DNA of 21,188 bases from Minisyncoccota bacterium (GCA_016763615.1 JAESTJ010000017.1:1-21188), one strand, 5' to 3'; counted from the stretch's first letter, positions 12,481 to 20,390 are shown. The notes: generated by a model not told the origin, from the letters alone. A program made the numbers and translations.

Positions 12481-12837
12481 CTACCGATTCTTACGAATTA
12501 ACTGCCCAAGACGTACTGGCATCATTACTAGTGCCATTAGAATGGCTAGTAAGATAAGGAAAATTCCAGTGAGGATTTTTCCCACTCCAACCAACTTGAG
12601 CTCAAGTAGGGCAGAGGGGTAGTTTTTAATCTCGACAAGCTGAGCGTTGAGTTGTGAGCCTGTGGCAGCACTATCTCGCTCTGCTTTACTAATACTAAAG
12701 TAAGCGTCTTGTGCCGCGTGGAAGCTATCTTCAGCTGCTGGGATTCGTCCCTGCATTGCTACACCTTGATATGCATAAAATGCAGCACCTAAGACGATAA
12801 GAATCATCACGAGCATCATTGGCATCATTTTTTTCAT
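12481..12837 (-). CDS. Small membrane protein with two spans
   Basis: From ATG 12837 the protein has 118 residues, beginning MKKMMPMMLVMILIVLGAAF. It has an N-terminal span (about 4-22), an extracytoplasmic part of about 60 residues containing AAEDSFHAAQDAYFSISKAERDSA, and a second span (about 86-108) before a basic tail. An in-frame ATG at 12885 would add 16 residues, but it overlaps the predicted transcription start for the -10 box TATAAT (minus strand, 12893-12888), so 12837 is preferred. No family is recognised. It is divergent from the XRE regulator gene, with an inverted repeat between them that could control it. Confidence 0.6.
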   Translation of the reverse strand: MKKMMPMMLVMILIVLGAAFYAYQGVAMQGRIPAAEDSFHAAQDAYFSISKAERDSAATGSQLNAQLVEIKNYPSALLELKLVGVGKILTGIFLILLAILMALVMMPVRLGQLIRKNR

Positions 12838-12864
12838 AAATGTGAAAACTTTATTACTTATTTG

Positions 12865-12893
12865 AATATATGAACGACCTTTCATATATTATA
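12865..12893 (-). promoter_or_regulatory. Inverted repeat overlapping the membrane-protein promoter
   Basis: AATATATGAA (12865-12874) and TTCATATATT (12881-12890) are exact reverse complements around 6 nt. The right arm overlaps TATAAT on the minus strand (12893-12888). A 10-6-10 inverted repeat in this place suggests a repressor site; the regulator is unknown. Confidence 0.5.
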
Positions 12894-12935
12894 TCTCTTT
12901 GCCCAGGCTTGTATAGTGTTTATCCCCATAGAGTA

Positions 12936-12977
12936 TGTAAAGTATTCTTTACACTTATAGGGTACGCAATATATACT
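12936..12977 (+). promoter_or_regulatory. Promoter and palindromic operator of the XRE-redox operon
   Basis: TGTAAAG-tatt-CTTTACA (12936-12953) is a perfect 7-4-7 inverted repeat. Its right half contains the -35-like TTTACA (12948-12953), which is 18 bp from TATACT (12972-12977). The predicted start near 12984 leaves only a few nucleotides before the XRE ATG at 12990. The XRE protein is the natural candidate to bind it. Confidence 0.65.
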
Positions 12978-12989
12978 GATGTTACATGT

Positions 12990-13205
12990 ATGACAGTATC
13001 ACGGGGAAACATAAAAACTGTACTCAAAGGAATCCGTTCCGAATCTTCTGTGACGCAAGAACAATTGGCCGATGCGGTGGGAGTTTCGCGTCAAACAATA
13101 ATTTCTATAGAAAAAGGAAATTACACTCCTTCAGTATTACTGGCTCTACGCATCGCAATGCATTTTGATACTCCCGTAGAAAAAATATTTATCTATGAAA
13201 AATAA
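12990..13205 (+). CDS. XRE-family helix-turn-helix regulator
   Basis: The 71-residue protein is almost entirely a Cro/C1-type [63 protein letters not shown]. The start at 12990 gives the usual length for these small regulators; reading from 12870 would add 40 residues encoded by promoter sequence. It overlaps the next gene by 11 nt, so the two are translationally coupled. Pairs of such small XRE regulators with a DUF2178-like membrane protein are common in bacteria and archaea. It probably represses its own operon through the TGTAAAG palindrome; the signal is unknown. Confidence 0.9.
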   Translation: MTVSRGNIKTVLKGIRSESSVTQEQLADAVGVSRQTIISIEKGNYTPSVLLALRIAMHFDTPVEKIFIYEK

Positions 13206-13563
13206 TTTATTTATTGAAATTGGAATAAGTGTGCTCTTGGTAATTTTGATTGGGATACTTACGTATGCTCATAATACTTGGATGCCAAACATGGCGACCA
13301 TGGTAACGCTCACTCTTACGGTGGTAGCGTTTGGTGTATTTTCCATTTTTATCTGGCGCGAAAAAGACGGGGATGAACGTGAACAGTTGATTCGATTCAT
13401 TGCAGCTCGCAGTGCATTTCTCGCCACTGGGTCTATTCTATTAATAGGCATTGTGGTTGAAACATTTATTCAAGGTGCACCTAATCCTTGGCTTAGCTTA
13501 GCTCTAATAGTCATGGTCGGAGCAAAAATTATCGGTCATGCTTACGGTCGCAATAAATATTAA
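13195..13563 (+). CDS. DUF2178-like membrane protein
   Basis: The 122-residue protein has four hydrophobic spans: two near the N-terminus (about 7-24 and 33-54), then a central cytoplasmic [22 protein letters not shown] stretch, then two more (about 75-92 and 98-113). The DERE...A.R.AF signature and the partnership with a small XRE regulator match the DUF2178 type. Its role is unknown; it may be a membrane sensor or antagonist for the regulator. It starts inside the xre gene and ends 2 nt before ccdA, so the four genes form one operon. Confidence 0.65.
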   Translation: MKNNLFIEIGISVLLVILIGILTYAHNTWMPNMATMVTLTLTVVAFGVFSIFIWREKDGDEREQLIRFIAARSAFLATGSILLIGIVVETFIQGAPNPWLSLALIVMVGAKIIGHAYGRNKY

Positions 13564-13565
13564 TC

Positions 13566-14279
13566 ATGCTCGGTGGTGAAGTTACATTGCTAATAGCATT
13601 CATTGCAGGAGTAGTTTCCTTTTTATCTCCCTGTGTATTGCCAATTATTCCTGGTTTTTTGGCGTATTTAACAGGAACTTCTGCTCGGGAAAAAGCACCG
13701 AAGAGAAGTCAAATAATACTTCATAGTGCCCTTTTTGTTCTTGGGTTTTCGATTATTTTTGCCCTTTTGGGCGTATTGCTTAATAGTGTCCTACAGCACG
13801 TTGCATACGATACTCAGATTTGGTTTTCACGAGTAGGTGGCGTAGTAATAATATTTTTTGGTCTCTTTTTGATGCAGCTTATACGAGTACCATTTTTGGA
13901 ACGGGCACATACTTGGAATGTAGCAGGAAAGTTTAAATCAAAACATATAACATCAGTGCTGTTTGGTGCAGCTTTTGCTGCAGGTTGGACACCCTGTGTG
14001 AGCGCTGCTCTTGGTGCTATTTTAGGGCTTGCAGCTACTAATCCAGGTGTTGCCTTCTGGTTACTGATGTCGTACTCGTTTGGTCTTGGTGTACCGTTTC
14101 TCATCATCGGTTTCTTCGCATCTGACGCCGGCCGATTGATTCAAAGATACTCAGAATCTTTAAAATATATCAATATAGGATTCGGTGCTCTTTTGATTGT
14201 CCTTGGTATACTGATATTTACACAAGATTTAACTTTGCTGGCAAATTTTGAAATTCTAAACAGAGTCTTGTTACAATAA
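13566..14279 (+). CDS. ccdA: CcdA-type thiol-disulfide membrane electron transporter
   Basis: CcdA carries reducing equivalents from cytoplasmic thioredoxin across the membrane to thiol-disulfide proteins outside. The 237-residue protein has about six spans and the two conserved cysteines, in SPCVLP (C23) and TPCVSA (C144), each at the start of a matching three-helix half. The length is typical. It begins 3 nt after the DUF2178-like gene and is followed 3 nt later by the thioredoxin-like gene, its likely partner. With the regulator in front, the module is a self-contained extracytoplasmic reducing system. Confidence 0.92.
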   Translation: MLGGEVTLLIAFIAGVVSFLSPCVLPIIPGFLAYLTGTSAREKAPKRSQIILHSALFVLGFSIIFALLGVLLNSVLQHVAYDTQIWFSRVGGVVIIFFGLFLMQLIRVPFLERAHTWNVAGKFKSKHITSVLFGAAFAAGWTPCVSAALGAILGLAATNPGVAFWLLMSYSFGLGVPFLIIGFFASDAGRLIQRYSESLKYINIGFGALLIVLGILIFTQDLTLLANFEILNRVLLQ

Positions 14280-14282
14280 AAT

Positions 14283-15398
14283 ATGCATCGCAAAACAATA
14301 TATTTAATACTGGTTGTTCTCGTAATAACTATTGCTATAGTATTTCTGCAAAGTAGAAAGGGTGTCGTGGATGTGGCAGAAATCTCGGATAATGCTGAAA
14401 TTATTCTATCCAATCTGGATACTTCAGAAAAAAGTGGTTTGTACGATAGAGCACGAGAGATAACGCAGCCAACAGGTCTTATAAACTCACTTCCATTCGA
14501 ACTTAAAGATGTAATAGGAAAGAAGGTTATTCTTTTAGATATATGGACCTATAGTTGCATTAATTGCCAAAGAACCTTACCTTTTATTACCGAGTGGGAT
14601 GAAAAATACCGTGATAAAGGACTTTTAATAGTTGGTATTCATTCCCCTGAATTTGAATTTGAAAAGAAACTGGAAAATGTGGAGGCTGCCGTGGAAAGAT
14701 TTGGTATTGAGTATCCAGTCATTTTAGACAATGATTTTGGCACTTGGCATGCATATCGCAACCAATATTGGCCTCGAAAATATCTTATAGATATTGATGG
14801 TTTTGTGGTCTACGACCATATAGGCGAAGGTGGTTACGTCGAAACAGAAACAAAAATCAAGGAACTACTTGCCGAAAGGGCAAAAAAACTAGGTGAGAAG
14901 GTTAATCTCACAGCAGAACTTAGCGATATAATTGTTCCAGAAGCAATTACTGATCTGGCTCCGAGAAGTCCTGAGGTTTATTTTGGAGCACTACGCAATA
15001 GTACGTTAGGCAATGGAGACCCCGGGATGCTCGGAGGATTTGAACTTAAAGCGCCCAATGTCTTTATACGTGATATTGCTTATCTAGTGGGTTCTTGGAA
15101 TATTTTCCCTGAGTATGCTGAGAATGCCGTTCAAGATGCCCGAATAGTTTATCGCTATACCGGCGACAAAGTATTTATGGTTGCACGCGCAGAAAATGGG
15201 GCTGAAATTACAATCCTACAAGATGGAGAGCCGATTGGAGATGCTGCTGGAAGTGACGTTGATTCAGAGGGGCAAGTTCAAATTAACGAGGAACGTCTGT
15301 ACAAAATAATAGATAATTCAGGTGAGGTAGGCGAGCATACACTTGAAATTCTTATAAAAGACTCAGGATTCCATGTGTTTACCTTTACTTTCGGATGA
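14283..15398 (+). CDS. Membrane-anchored DipZ-like thioredoxin with C-terminal beta domain
   Basis: The 371-residue protein has an N-terminal membrane anchor (about 5-22) and a thioredoxin-like domain with WTYSCINCQRTLP, active-site C92 and C95. The following VGIHSPEFEFEKKLENV and WPRKYLIDIDGFVVYDHIGEGGY are typical of the TlpA/DipZ branch. The last 150 residues match the extra C-terminal domain of DipZ (APNVFIRDIAYLVGSW, IVYRYTGDKVFMVA, HVFTFTFG), probably a beta-sandwich ligand-binding module. In DipZ the CcdA part is fused to the same chain; here it is the separate gene just upstream. It would receive electrons from CcdA and reduce exported disulfides. Its stop overlaps a 23-codon ATG frame of doubtful reality. 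Confidence 0.88.
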   Translation: MHRKTIYLILVVLVITIAIVFLQSRKGVVDVAEISDNAEIILSNLDTSEKSGLYDRAREITQPTGLINSLPFELKDVIGKKVILLDIWTYSCINCQRTLPFITEWDEKYRDKGLLIVGIHSPEFEFEKKLENVEAAVERFGIEYPVILDNDFGTWHAYRNQYWPRKYLIDIDGFVVYDHIGEGGYVETETKIKELLAERAKKLGEKVNLTAELSDIIVPEAITDLAPRSPEVYFGALRNSTLGNGDPGMLGGFELKAPNVFIRDIAYLVGSWNIFPEYAENAVQDARIVYRYTGDKVFMVARAENGAEITILQDGEPIGDAAGSDVDSEGQVQINEERLYKIIDNSGEVGEHTLEILIKDSGFHVFTFTFG

Positions 15399-15473
15399 TA
15401 TCAAAGCTCACTGGTCGCTATACCCCTGTTTGTTGGTATACTTTTGGTATTACTATTTTTATTTAATAATCGC

Positions 15474-15968
15474 ATGACTCATTCAAAAATTAAGTATTAC
15501 GGTCCCTTAACGGCTCGAATACTACTTTCATTGTTATTCATAGTTAGCGCACTCGGAATTCTTGCTAACTTAAGTGGAACTGCAGGTTACTTTGCAGCCA
15601 TAGGTATTCCTTTAGCAATGCTGGTCGCTATTCTGGTGGTGGTTTGGCAAATAGCTGCAGCATTGATGGTTGCCACTGGTGTCCATGCCAAGGAAGGTGC
15701 GTGGGCTCTTATAGCATTTACTATTCTAGCGACTCTAGTCGCATACACTGGTGAAGGTCAACTTATTCCTGCCCTTACGAATCTCTCAATCATTGGTGGA
15801 CTCTTAATGGTCATCATATATGGAACGGGACCTCTATCTCTTGCAAAGAAGTGTCCTTGCCCGAAATGCAAGGTCTCTCATGACAAAAACATGGGGGCTG
15901 CAGGCGGAGTATGTAATTGTGGAAGCTGCGATGCGTGTCGCATCGCACGTGGAAACTCAAGTGAATAA
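15474..15968 (+). CDS. DoxX-family membrane protein with Cys-rich C-terminal tail
   Basis: The 164-residue protein has four spans with the DoxX pattern: ARILLSLLFIVSALGIL, GIPLAMLVAILVVVWQIAAALMVATG, WALIAFTILATLVAY, and LSIIGGLLMVIIYGTGP. DoxX proteins are linked to thiosulfate or quinone redox and oxidative stress. The tail is unusual: CPCPKC (C127, C129, C132), H136, then CNCGSCDAC (C147, C149, C152, C155), seven cysteines in 30 residues. It probably binds a metal such as zinc or copper, or an iron-sulfur centre. ATG 15474 is chosen because TTTAAT lies 6 nt upstream; a start at 15444 adds unlikely residues. It follows the CcdA/thioredoxin genes and ends at a terminator. Confidence 0.85.
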   Translation: MTHSKIKYYGPLTARILLSLLFIVSALGILANLSGTAGYFAAIGIPLAMLVAILVVVWQIAAALMVATGVHAKEGAWALIAFTILATLVAYTGEGQLIPALTNLSIIGGLLMVIIYGTGPLSLAKKCPCPKCKVSHDKNMGAAGGVCNCGSCDACRIARGNSSE

Positions 15969-15989
15969 AGAAAATTTTCAAGTTGAGAC

Positions 15990-16019
15990 AAAAAAGAGCA
16001 TCAGACGGTGCTCTTTTTT
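15990..16019 (+). terminator. Terminator of the redox module
   Basis: AAAAAAGAGCA (15990-16000) pairs with TGCTCTTTTTT (16009-16019) around an 8-nt loop. The T-run follows the GC core directly. Confidence 0.9.
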
Positions 16020-16086
16020 GATATACTCTTACGTAGTTAAGGAACGATTCGATTCCCTACGTATACGTAATTATGAATAGATCGTA

Positions 16087-16116
16087 TTGGTTTAAAAACA
16101 GACGTCTTGGTATAGG
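16087..16116 (+). promoter_or_regulatory. Possible promoter of the HAD phosphatase gene
   Basis: TTGGTT (16087-16092), an 18-bp spacer, then TATAGG (16111-16116). The predicted start near 16123 leaves a leader of 16 nt or more, depending on which ATG is used. Confidence 0.4.
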
Positions 16117-16138
16117 AGTGGCGCACTGATGAGCCATT

Positions 16139-16939
16139 ATGCTGGAGATGAAAAGTTTCCCCATGAAAAAAATATCCATGAAACTTAAAAAAGTTCACAT
16201 AATTGTCGACATGGATAACACTCTTCTTTCCATGGAATGTCTTAACGCTGTTATAGAAACAGCCCTTAGTGCTCAACTACATCCCGATGCCATAGCTAAA
16301 GCGATGGAAAAAATACATGCAGAAATGGATAAGGGTATGGACGGCCGCTCTAAATTGAGTGAAACCATACCGGCTCGGCTGAGTATGGCAAAGCAGTTAG
16401 GTGCGCCTGTTGCATTGAAACATTTTGAGATAGTTTCCAAAATAGTACCGAACACCCTAACCCAAGGAATCGTAACCGCTCTCCGTGATGCATGTGCAGT
16501 ACAGCCAGAACATGCGATTTCTCTCTCCATTGTAAGTGGTGGGCCACAAATTTGTGTTGACGCTGCAGTCAAAGAGCTGAAACTTCAATTACATGCTGAT
16601 AATGGAACACAAATAGCAGTGTCAGGTATAGGAAGCAAGATACTACTAACCGAAGACGGAGATTTGGACCAAATTCACTCGAGAATACAAGATTCTAAGA
16701 TAAACGCTGTCAAAGAAATAGTCAACAATCCTGCCCGAGCAGTAATGTTGGGTGATGGGTCTATGGATATAGAAGTATACGATGCAGGAATAGTTAACTA
16801 CTTTATCGCAGTGGGACTTTGGGTACGACGCCCATTGCTGTTTGATAGAGCAGATAACCTCCCATACTATATAAAAGCCGATCAGAAGGAGATATTATCT
16901 AGCTCTCTTCACACTGTTTTACATGCCATACAAAGTTAG
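16139..16939 (+). CDS. HAD-superfamily phosphatase (SerB-like)
   Basis: The 266-residue protein has all the HAD motifs: DMDNT with nucleophile D24 and acid/base D26, S133 in IVSGG, a lysine in SKINAVK (K187), and GDGSMD (205-210). The layout matches the phosphoserine phosphatase-like branch, with a cap helix region at about 32-115. The natural substrate may be phosphoserine or another small phosphate ester; no serA or serC lies nearby. The start is uncertain. ATGs at 16139, 16148, 16163 and 16178 are all in frame, and the homologous part begins about MKLKKVHIIVDMDNT (16178). GGAG directly precedes 16148 but is too close to act as a normal ribosome site. Confidence 0.85.
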   Translation: MLEMKSFPMKKISMKLKKVHIIVDMDNTLLSMECLNAVIETALSAQLHPDAIAKAMEKIHAEMDKGMDGRSKLSETIPARLSMAKQLGAPVALKHFEIVSKIVPNTLTQGIVTALRDACAVQPEHAISLSIVSGGPQICVDAAVKELKLQLHADNGTQIAVSGIGSKILLTEDGDLDQIHSRIQDSKINAVKEIVNNPARAVMLGDGSMDIEVYDAGIVNYFIAVGLWVRRPLLFDRADNLPYYIKADQKEILSSSLHTVLHAIQS

Positions 16940-16994
16940 CCGGTAATCTAATACCTTGAATTACCTGCTCAAAATCTGTACAGTTAAATAAACT

Positions 16995-17678
16995 ATGCAG
17001 GCAATATTTCTTACAGCAGGAGAAGGGACACGTATGCGTCCGCTCACCTATCATGTTCCAAAATCCATGGCGCGCGCGGGAGGAAAAAATTTAATTGAAC
17101 ACAATATTGCAAAACTTCCTCCAGAAATAACTGAGATAATTTTCGTAGTTGGTTATCTAAAGGAACAAATAATGAATCACTTTGGCGATACGTTTGATGA
17201 CAGGAAAGTTACGTACGTACAACAGAAAAGACCTCTAGGAACTGCTCATGCTCTCTCGTTGTGTCAAAAACACATACACGGTCGCTTTCTTGTTCTTATG
17301 GGAGACGACATGTACGGCGAGGATGACATTGAAAGTTGCCTCCAACACGACTGGGCATGGCTAGTAAAGGAAATTAGGGGAAAGTTTGTTGGAGGTCGCA
17401 TCGTGTATAACAAAGTAGGCAATGTATCTGATGTAGTTGAGGGGGTTCACGAAGTTCAAAGAGGGTACGTTGGTACAAATCTTTTTGTACTTGGTGAGGA
17501 ATATTTTGATTATCCCATGGTGTCAATCAAAGGTGGTGCAGAATTTGGGTTACCGCAAACTGTAGCTCTTGCAGCAACTGACTACGACATTAAAATAGTG
17601 GAGGCAACAAACTGGAAACAAATAACAGATATGGACGACTTGAAGCGTCTCCACGGCTCCTTCTCTAAAGGACATTAG
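16995..17678 (+). CDS. Sugar-phosphate nucleotidyltransferase (RmlA/GlmU-like)
   Basis: This 227-residue single-domain enzyme has the nucleotide-binding signature LTAGEGTRMRPLT (6-18), the P22-K23 pair, RPLGTAHAL (79-87), and the metal-binding MGDDMY (G103-D105). It would join a nucleoside triphosphate with a sugar 1-phosphate to make an NDP-sugar for the cell envelope. The short length means there is no left-handed beta-helix acetyltransferase domain, so it is not a full GlmU. The sugar and nucleotide are undetermined. A possible promoter is TTACCT (16961-16966), 17 bp, TTAAAT (16984-16989), with ATG 5 nt later. Confidence 0.88.
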   Translation: MQAIFLTAGEGTRMRPLTYHVPKSMARAGGKNLIEHNIAKLPPEITEIIFVVGYLKEQIMNHFGDTFDDRKVTYVQQKRPLGTAHALSLCQKHIHGRFLVLMGDDMYGEDDIESCLQHDWAWLVKEIRGKFVGGRIVYNKVGNVSDVVEGVHEVQRGYVGTNLFVLGEEYFDYPMVSIKGGAEFGLPQTVALAATDYDIKIVEATNWKQITDMDDLKRLHGSFSKGH

Positions 17679-17715
17679 TCCCTATAAAAACAGGGTGATT
17701 CTCAGCTTAATGTCC
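17670..17715. terminator. Nested hairpin after the nucleotidyltransferase gene
   Basis: GGACATTA (17670-17677) pairs with TAATGTCC (17708-17715), and an inner CCCT / AGGG pair lies between them. It overlaps the stop codon. There is no clear T-run, so termination is uncertain. Confidence 0.35.
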
Positions 17716-17751
17716 GTGAGAAAAAACTTTCACAGCAGGTTGTTACTATTC

Positions 17752-17781
17752 TTGACATCCTTTAGGTGTACGACCTATAAT
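17752..17781 (+). promoter_or_regulatory. Near-consensus sigma70-type promoter
   Basis: TTGACA (17752-17757), an 18-bp spacer and TATAAT (17776-17781) match the bacterial consensus exactly in both boxes. A short inverted pair, TAGGT...ACCTA, lies in the spacer. The predicted start near 17788 leaves about 75 nt before the next gene, which also has its own close -10-like TACAAT at 17853-17858. Confidence 0.8.
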
Positions 17782-17862
17782 CCTTGTACTAGTGGCTCTT
17801 TGCTTGCTCCTTTTTCTTATTATCGACCCAATTTTATTGGATTATTTCTAAATACAATCAAA

Positions 17863-19038
17863 ATGAGTGTGCTAAAAATCTCCACGCTTTCGCGTGCATT
17901 TAAAATTACTTTATTCGCAGTCTCTATTATTTTCTCTTTACTCCTTCCTCAATCCGTATCTGCAGATACCCTTCCATCTGGAGTACTTGAGCGTGAATCA
18001 TGCGGTGCTTCTACAGTTGATATTTACGGTTATGGAGCTGGCATGATGCAAAGTGCTGAGCCTATAATAATTAGTAATCAAAGAGTGAGCTTTATAAGCT
18101 CTACTGAAGGGTGTGCAGTGGTAGAGTGGCAAAGTACTACGCCCGCTGCTACACAAGTTTTGTTTGCTCCACTGACTGAAGAACCGATAAGTATTGTATT
18201 GGGTGAGGCAAATTTTGGCTATCCATTTGCATCGCAACAAAACAATGCTGGCGTGGCAGATCACAGAGCTATTCTTACAGGACTTGAAACTGGAAAAGCA
18301 TACTCGTATCGCCTAGTGACGCGTTCACACCCTAGTGCTATTCCCACTATTAGTGATTCTCGAGTTCTCATTGCTGGGCCATCAGTAGCCTTTACTCCAC
18401 CATCAATAACTCCTCCAGTTGTGCCAATAACTATACCTGTAACTCCCACTCCTTTATTCGATGCGGAGAAATTTCCTATAATCCCCAGCCGTGTGGAAAT
18501 TCCAGAGACCACTATTCCAACCGCTCCAACCCAAGCTATCTCTGACGATACTGTTACAGTAACTGTTCCGGCTGCCATAGTTGCAGCGAGCGAGGCTCTC
18601 GGAGGCGTATCACAGGAGAAAGCGCTATTGAAAAATATTGGAGGTTTTTTCTCGAATCTAGTGCCAAAAGCTGAACGTCTAAGCTTCTCTTCGAGCATTG
18701 GCCTCTTCGATAAAGATCGTTACATTATTCCTACTCTCTTTTTTCTGGGACTTCTATTTTTGCTGCAGCAATTAGTTTTGCCTGCATTTAATGTAAATCT
18801 AAAAAATCCTACACTCTATTGGTTACTTGGAGCAACCGTCCTTAGCGTAGTATCGGCGGTATTTATGCTTTATTACGTGACACTTATTGGTATTGCTCTC
18901 TTTTTGGGGCTTCTAGCCTGGTACTTAGTAAAAAATGTTCCAGAAGAGGATTCCTCTGCTGCTTTACCAAAATTACTTAGCCAGATAAGTACTACTACTA
19001 AGGGTACAAAAAACAATAAGGAGAAAAGTAAAAAATAG
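17863..19038 (+). CDS. Exported FN3-like protein with three C-terminal membrane spans
   Basis: From ATG 17863 the protein has 391 residues: a signal peptide (1-34, ending SVSA) and a region with GCAVVEWQSTTPAATQVLF and LTGLETGKAYSYRLVTRS that reads as a fibronectin-III-like domain. A Pro/Thr-rich linker (PPSITPPVVPITIPVTPTP) follows. After an Ala/Thr-rich region come three hydrophobic spans (YIIPTLFFLGLLFLL, YWLLGATVLSVVSAVF, IGIALFLGLLAWYLV) and a lysine-rich cytoplasmic tail. It is probably a surface protein with its head outside. No enzymatic residues or named family are recognised. Reading from 17695 would add 56 residues encoded by promoter and leader sequence, so that start is rejected. 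The ATP synthase operon follows after about 70 nt. Confidence 0.75.
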   Translation: MSVLKISTLSRAFKITLFAVSIIFSLLLPQSVSADTLPSGVLERESCGASTVDIYGYGAGMMQSAEPIIISNQRVSFISSTEGCAVVEWQSTTPAATQVLFAPLTEEPISIVLGEANFGYPFASQQNNAGVADHRAILTGLETGKAYSYRLVTRSHPSAIPTISDSRVLIAGPSVAFTPPSITPPVVPITIPVTPTPLFDAEKFPIIPSRVEIPETTIPTAPTQAISDDTVTVTVPAAIVAASEALGGVSQEKALLKNIGGFFSNLVPKAERLSFSSSIGLFDKDRYIIPTLFFLGLLFLLQQLVLPAFNVNLKNPTLYWLLGATVLSVVSAVFMLYYVTLIGIALFLGLLAWYLVKNVPEEDSSAALPKLLSQISTTTKGTKNNKEKSKK

Positions 19039-19062
19039 TCTGGAATTGCTTTCATATCATGC

Positions 19063-19102
19063 TACAATGCGCGCGCCTCTTGCTTCTAAAAGAGGCTATA
19101 CG
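19063..19102 (+). promoter_or_regulatory. Promoter region and leader hairpin of the ATP synthase operon
   Basis: TACAAT (19063-19068) is a -10-like box. It is followed by a hairpin, GCCTCTT (19075-19081) with AAGAGGC (19090-19096), and then a second -10-like TATACG (19097-19102) 5 nt before the atpB ATG. Either a hairpin-bearing leader or a leaderless start is possible. Confidence 0.5.
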
Positions 19103-19107
19103 CATTC

Positions 19108-19938
19108 ATGGAAGACGGTATAACAGCAATTGAACATGGCGCAGATGCAGCAGCGGCCGTCGCCGAAGCAGCTGGGGCGCACGCAGACTCAGGAATACAC
19201 ATCGCGTTAGCGGCTGAACAACTGGGAGTGTTTTTTGGTATCCCCATAACAAACACTCTAATAACCAGCTGGGCTGTTATTTTAATTCTTTTTGTTATCG
19301 CCTTTTTTGTTGGACGGAGCATTAAAATGATCCCAGGGAGAGTGCAGACTCTTTTCGAAACAATGATTTCGTTTATTTTGGACTATATGACAGAAGTACT
19401 CGAGGATGCAAAGCTTGCTCGTAAATTGTTCCCACTTATAACAACTCTCTTCTTGTTTATTTTTGCTTCTAATATTTTAGAGTTTACCCCCGGTATAGGA
19501 AGTTTTGGTCTTATTGAGCACACTGCACTCGGAGAAGTCTTTACTCCAATCTTACGCAGTGTTAACACCGACCTGAATGTGACGTTGGCACTAGCTATTA
19601 TAGCTTTTGTTACTATTGAAGTAGTGGGAGTTGCGACTTTGGGCTTTGTTAAGTATACGAAGAAATTTATTAATTTTTCCTCACCACTGGCATTTCTTGT
19701 GGGAATTATCGAACTGTTCAGTGAAGTTGCTCGATTGATTTCCTTCTCGTTCCGTCTTTTTGGAAACATTTTTGCGGGAGAAGTGCTCATTCTTGTAATC
19801 GTATCTTTCGTTCCATACTTTATACCTGTGCCGATGATGTTATTCGAAGTTTTTGTCGGTCTTATTCAAGCAGCTATTTTTGCATTACTCACTTTATTCT
19901 TTGTAAAAATGGCAATCACCCCAGTACCAGAGCACTAA
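19108..19938 (+). CDS. atpB: F-type ATP synthase subunit a
   Basis: Subunit a forms the ion half-channels of the membrane Fo sector, facing the c-ring. The 276-residue protein has about five to six spans, the segment RSVNTDLNVTLALAI, and SEVARLISFSFRLFGNIFAGE, where R216 of FRLFGN matches the essential arginine (E. coli R210). The C-terminal FVGLIQAAIFALLTLFFVKMAI is typical. An unusual N-terminal region of about 35 residues is Ala- and His-rich (HGADAAAAVAEAAGAHADSG) and soluble. It heads the a-c-b-delta gene order, but 221 nt separate it from atpE. Confidence 0.95.
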   Translation: MEDGITAIEHGADAAAAVAEAAGAHADSGIHIALAAEQLGVFFGIPITNTLITSWAVILILFVIAFFVGRSIKMIPGRVQTLFETMISFILDYMTEVLEDAKLARKLFPLITTLFLFIFASNILEFTPGIGSFGLIEHTALGEVFTPILRSVNTDLNVTLALAIIAFVTIEVVGVATLGFVKYTKKFINFSSPLAFLVGIIELFSEVARLISFSFRLFGNIFAGEVLILVIVSFVPYFIPVPMMLFEVFVGLIQAAIFALLTLFFVKMAITPVPEH

Positions 19939-20045
19939 AACGTGCTCGCTACGGGGCACGCCGAACCACATTAAAATTAAATGATAAATACTACATGAGA
20001 TTATAAACATAAAAATAATGACACATTAGATGCTTGTTTTGTTGC

Positions 20046-20084
20046 TCAAAAAGGCAAAGGAATGATATTGTTTTACCTTTTTGA
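20046..20084 (+). terminator. Hairpin between atpB and atpE
   Basis: TCAAAAAGG-c-AAA (20046-20058) pairs with TTT-a-CCTTTTTGA (20072-20084) around a 13-nt loop, with a T-run on the 3' side of the stem. It may partly terminate or process the transcript. A very AT-rich stretch follows (20115-20159) with several possible -10 boxes before the atpE ATG at 20160. Nothing else is seen in 19939-20159. Confidence 0.5.
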
Positions 20085-20114
20085 CCAATAATACTTTCCG
20101 TAGATTTGGTCTGA

Positions 20115-20387
<273 letters not shown>

Positions 20388-20390
20388 TTT

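Noticed and set aside
12870..12989. N-terminal extension of the XRE regulator
   Set aside because: It would translate the operator and promoter; the family length fits the ATG at 12990.
15395..15466. A 23-codon ORF starting at an ATGA overlap with the thioredoxin gene
   Set aside because: No recognisable features; it lies in the likely promoter region of the DoxX gene and is supported only by the overlap.
17695..17862. N-terminal extension of the FN3-like protein gene
   Set aside because: This stretch holds a consensus promoter and no signal peptide at its start; the ATG at 17863 gives a clean signal peptide.
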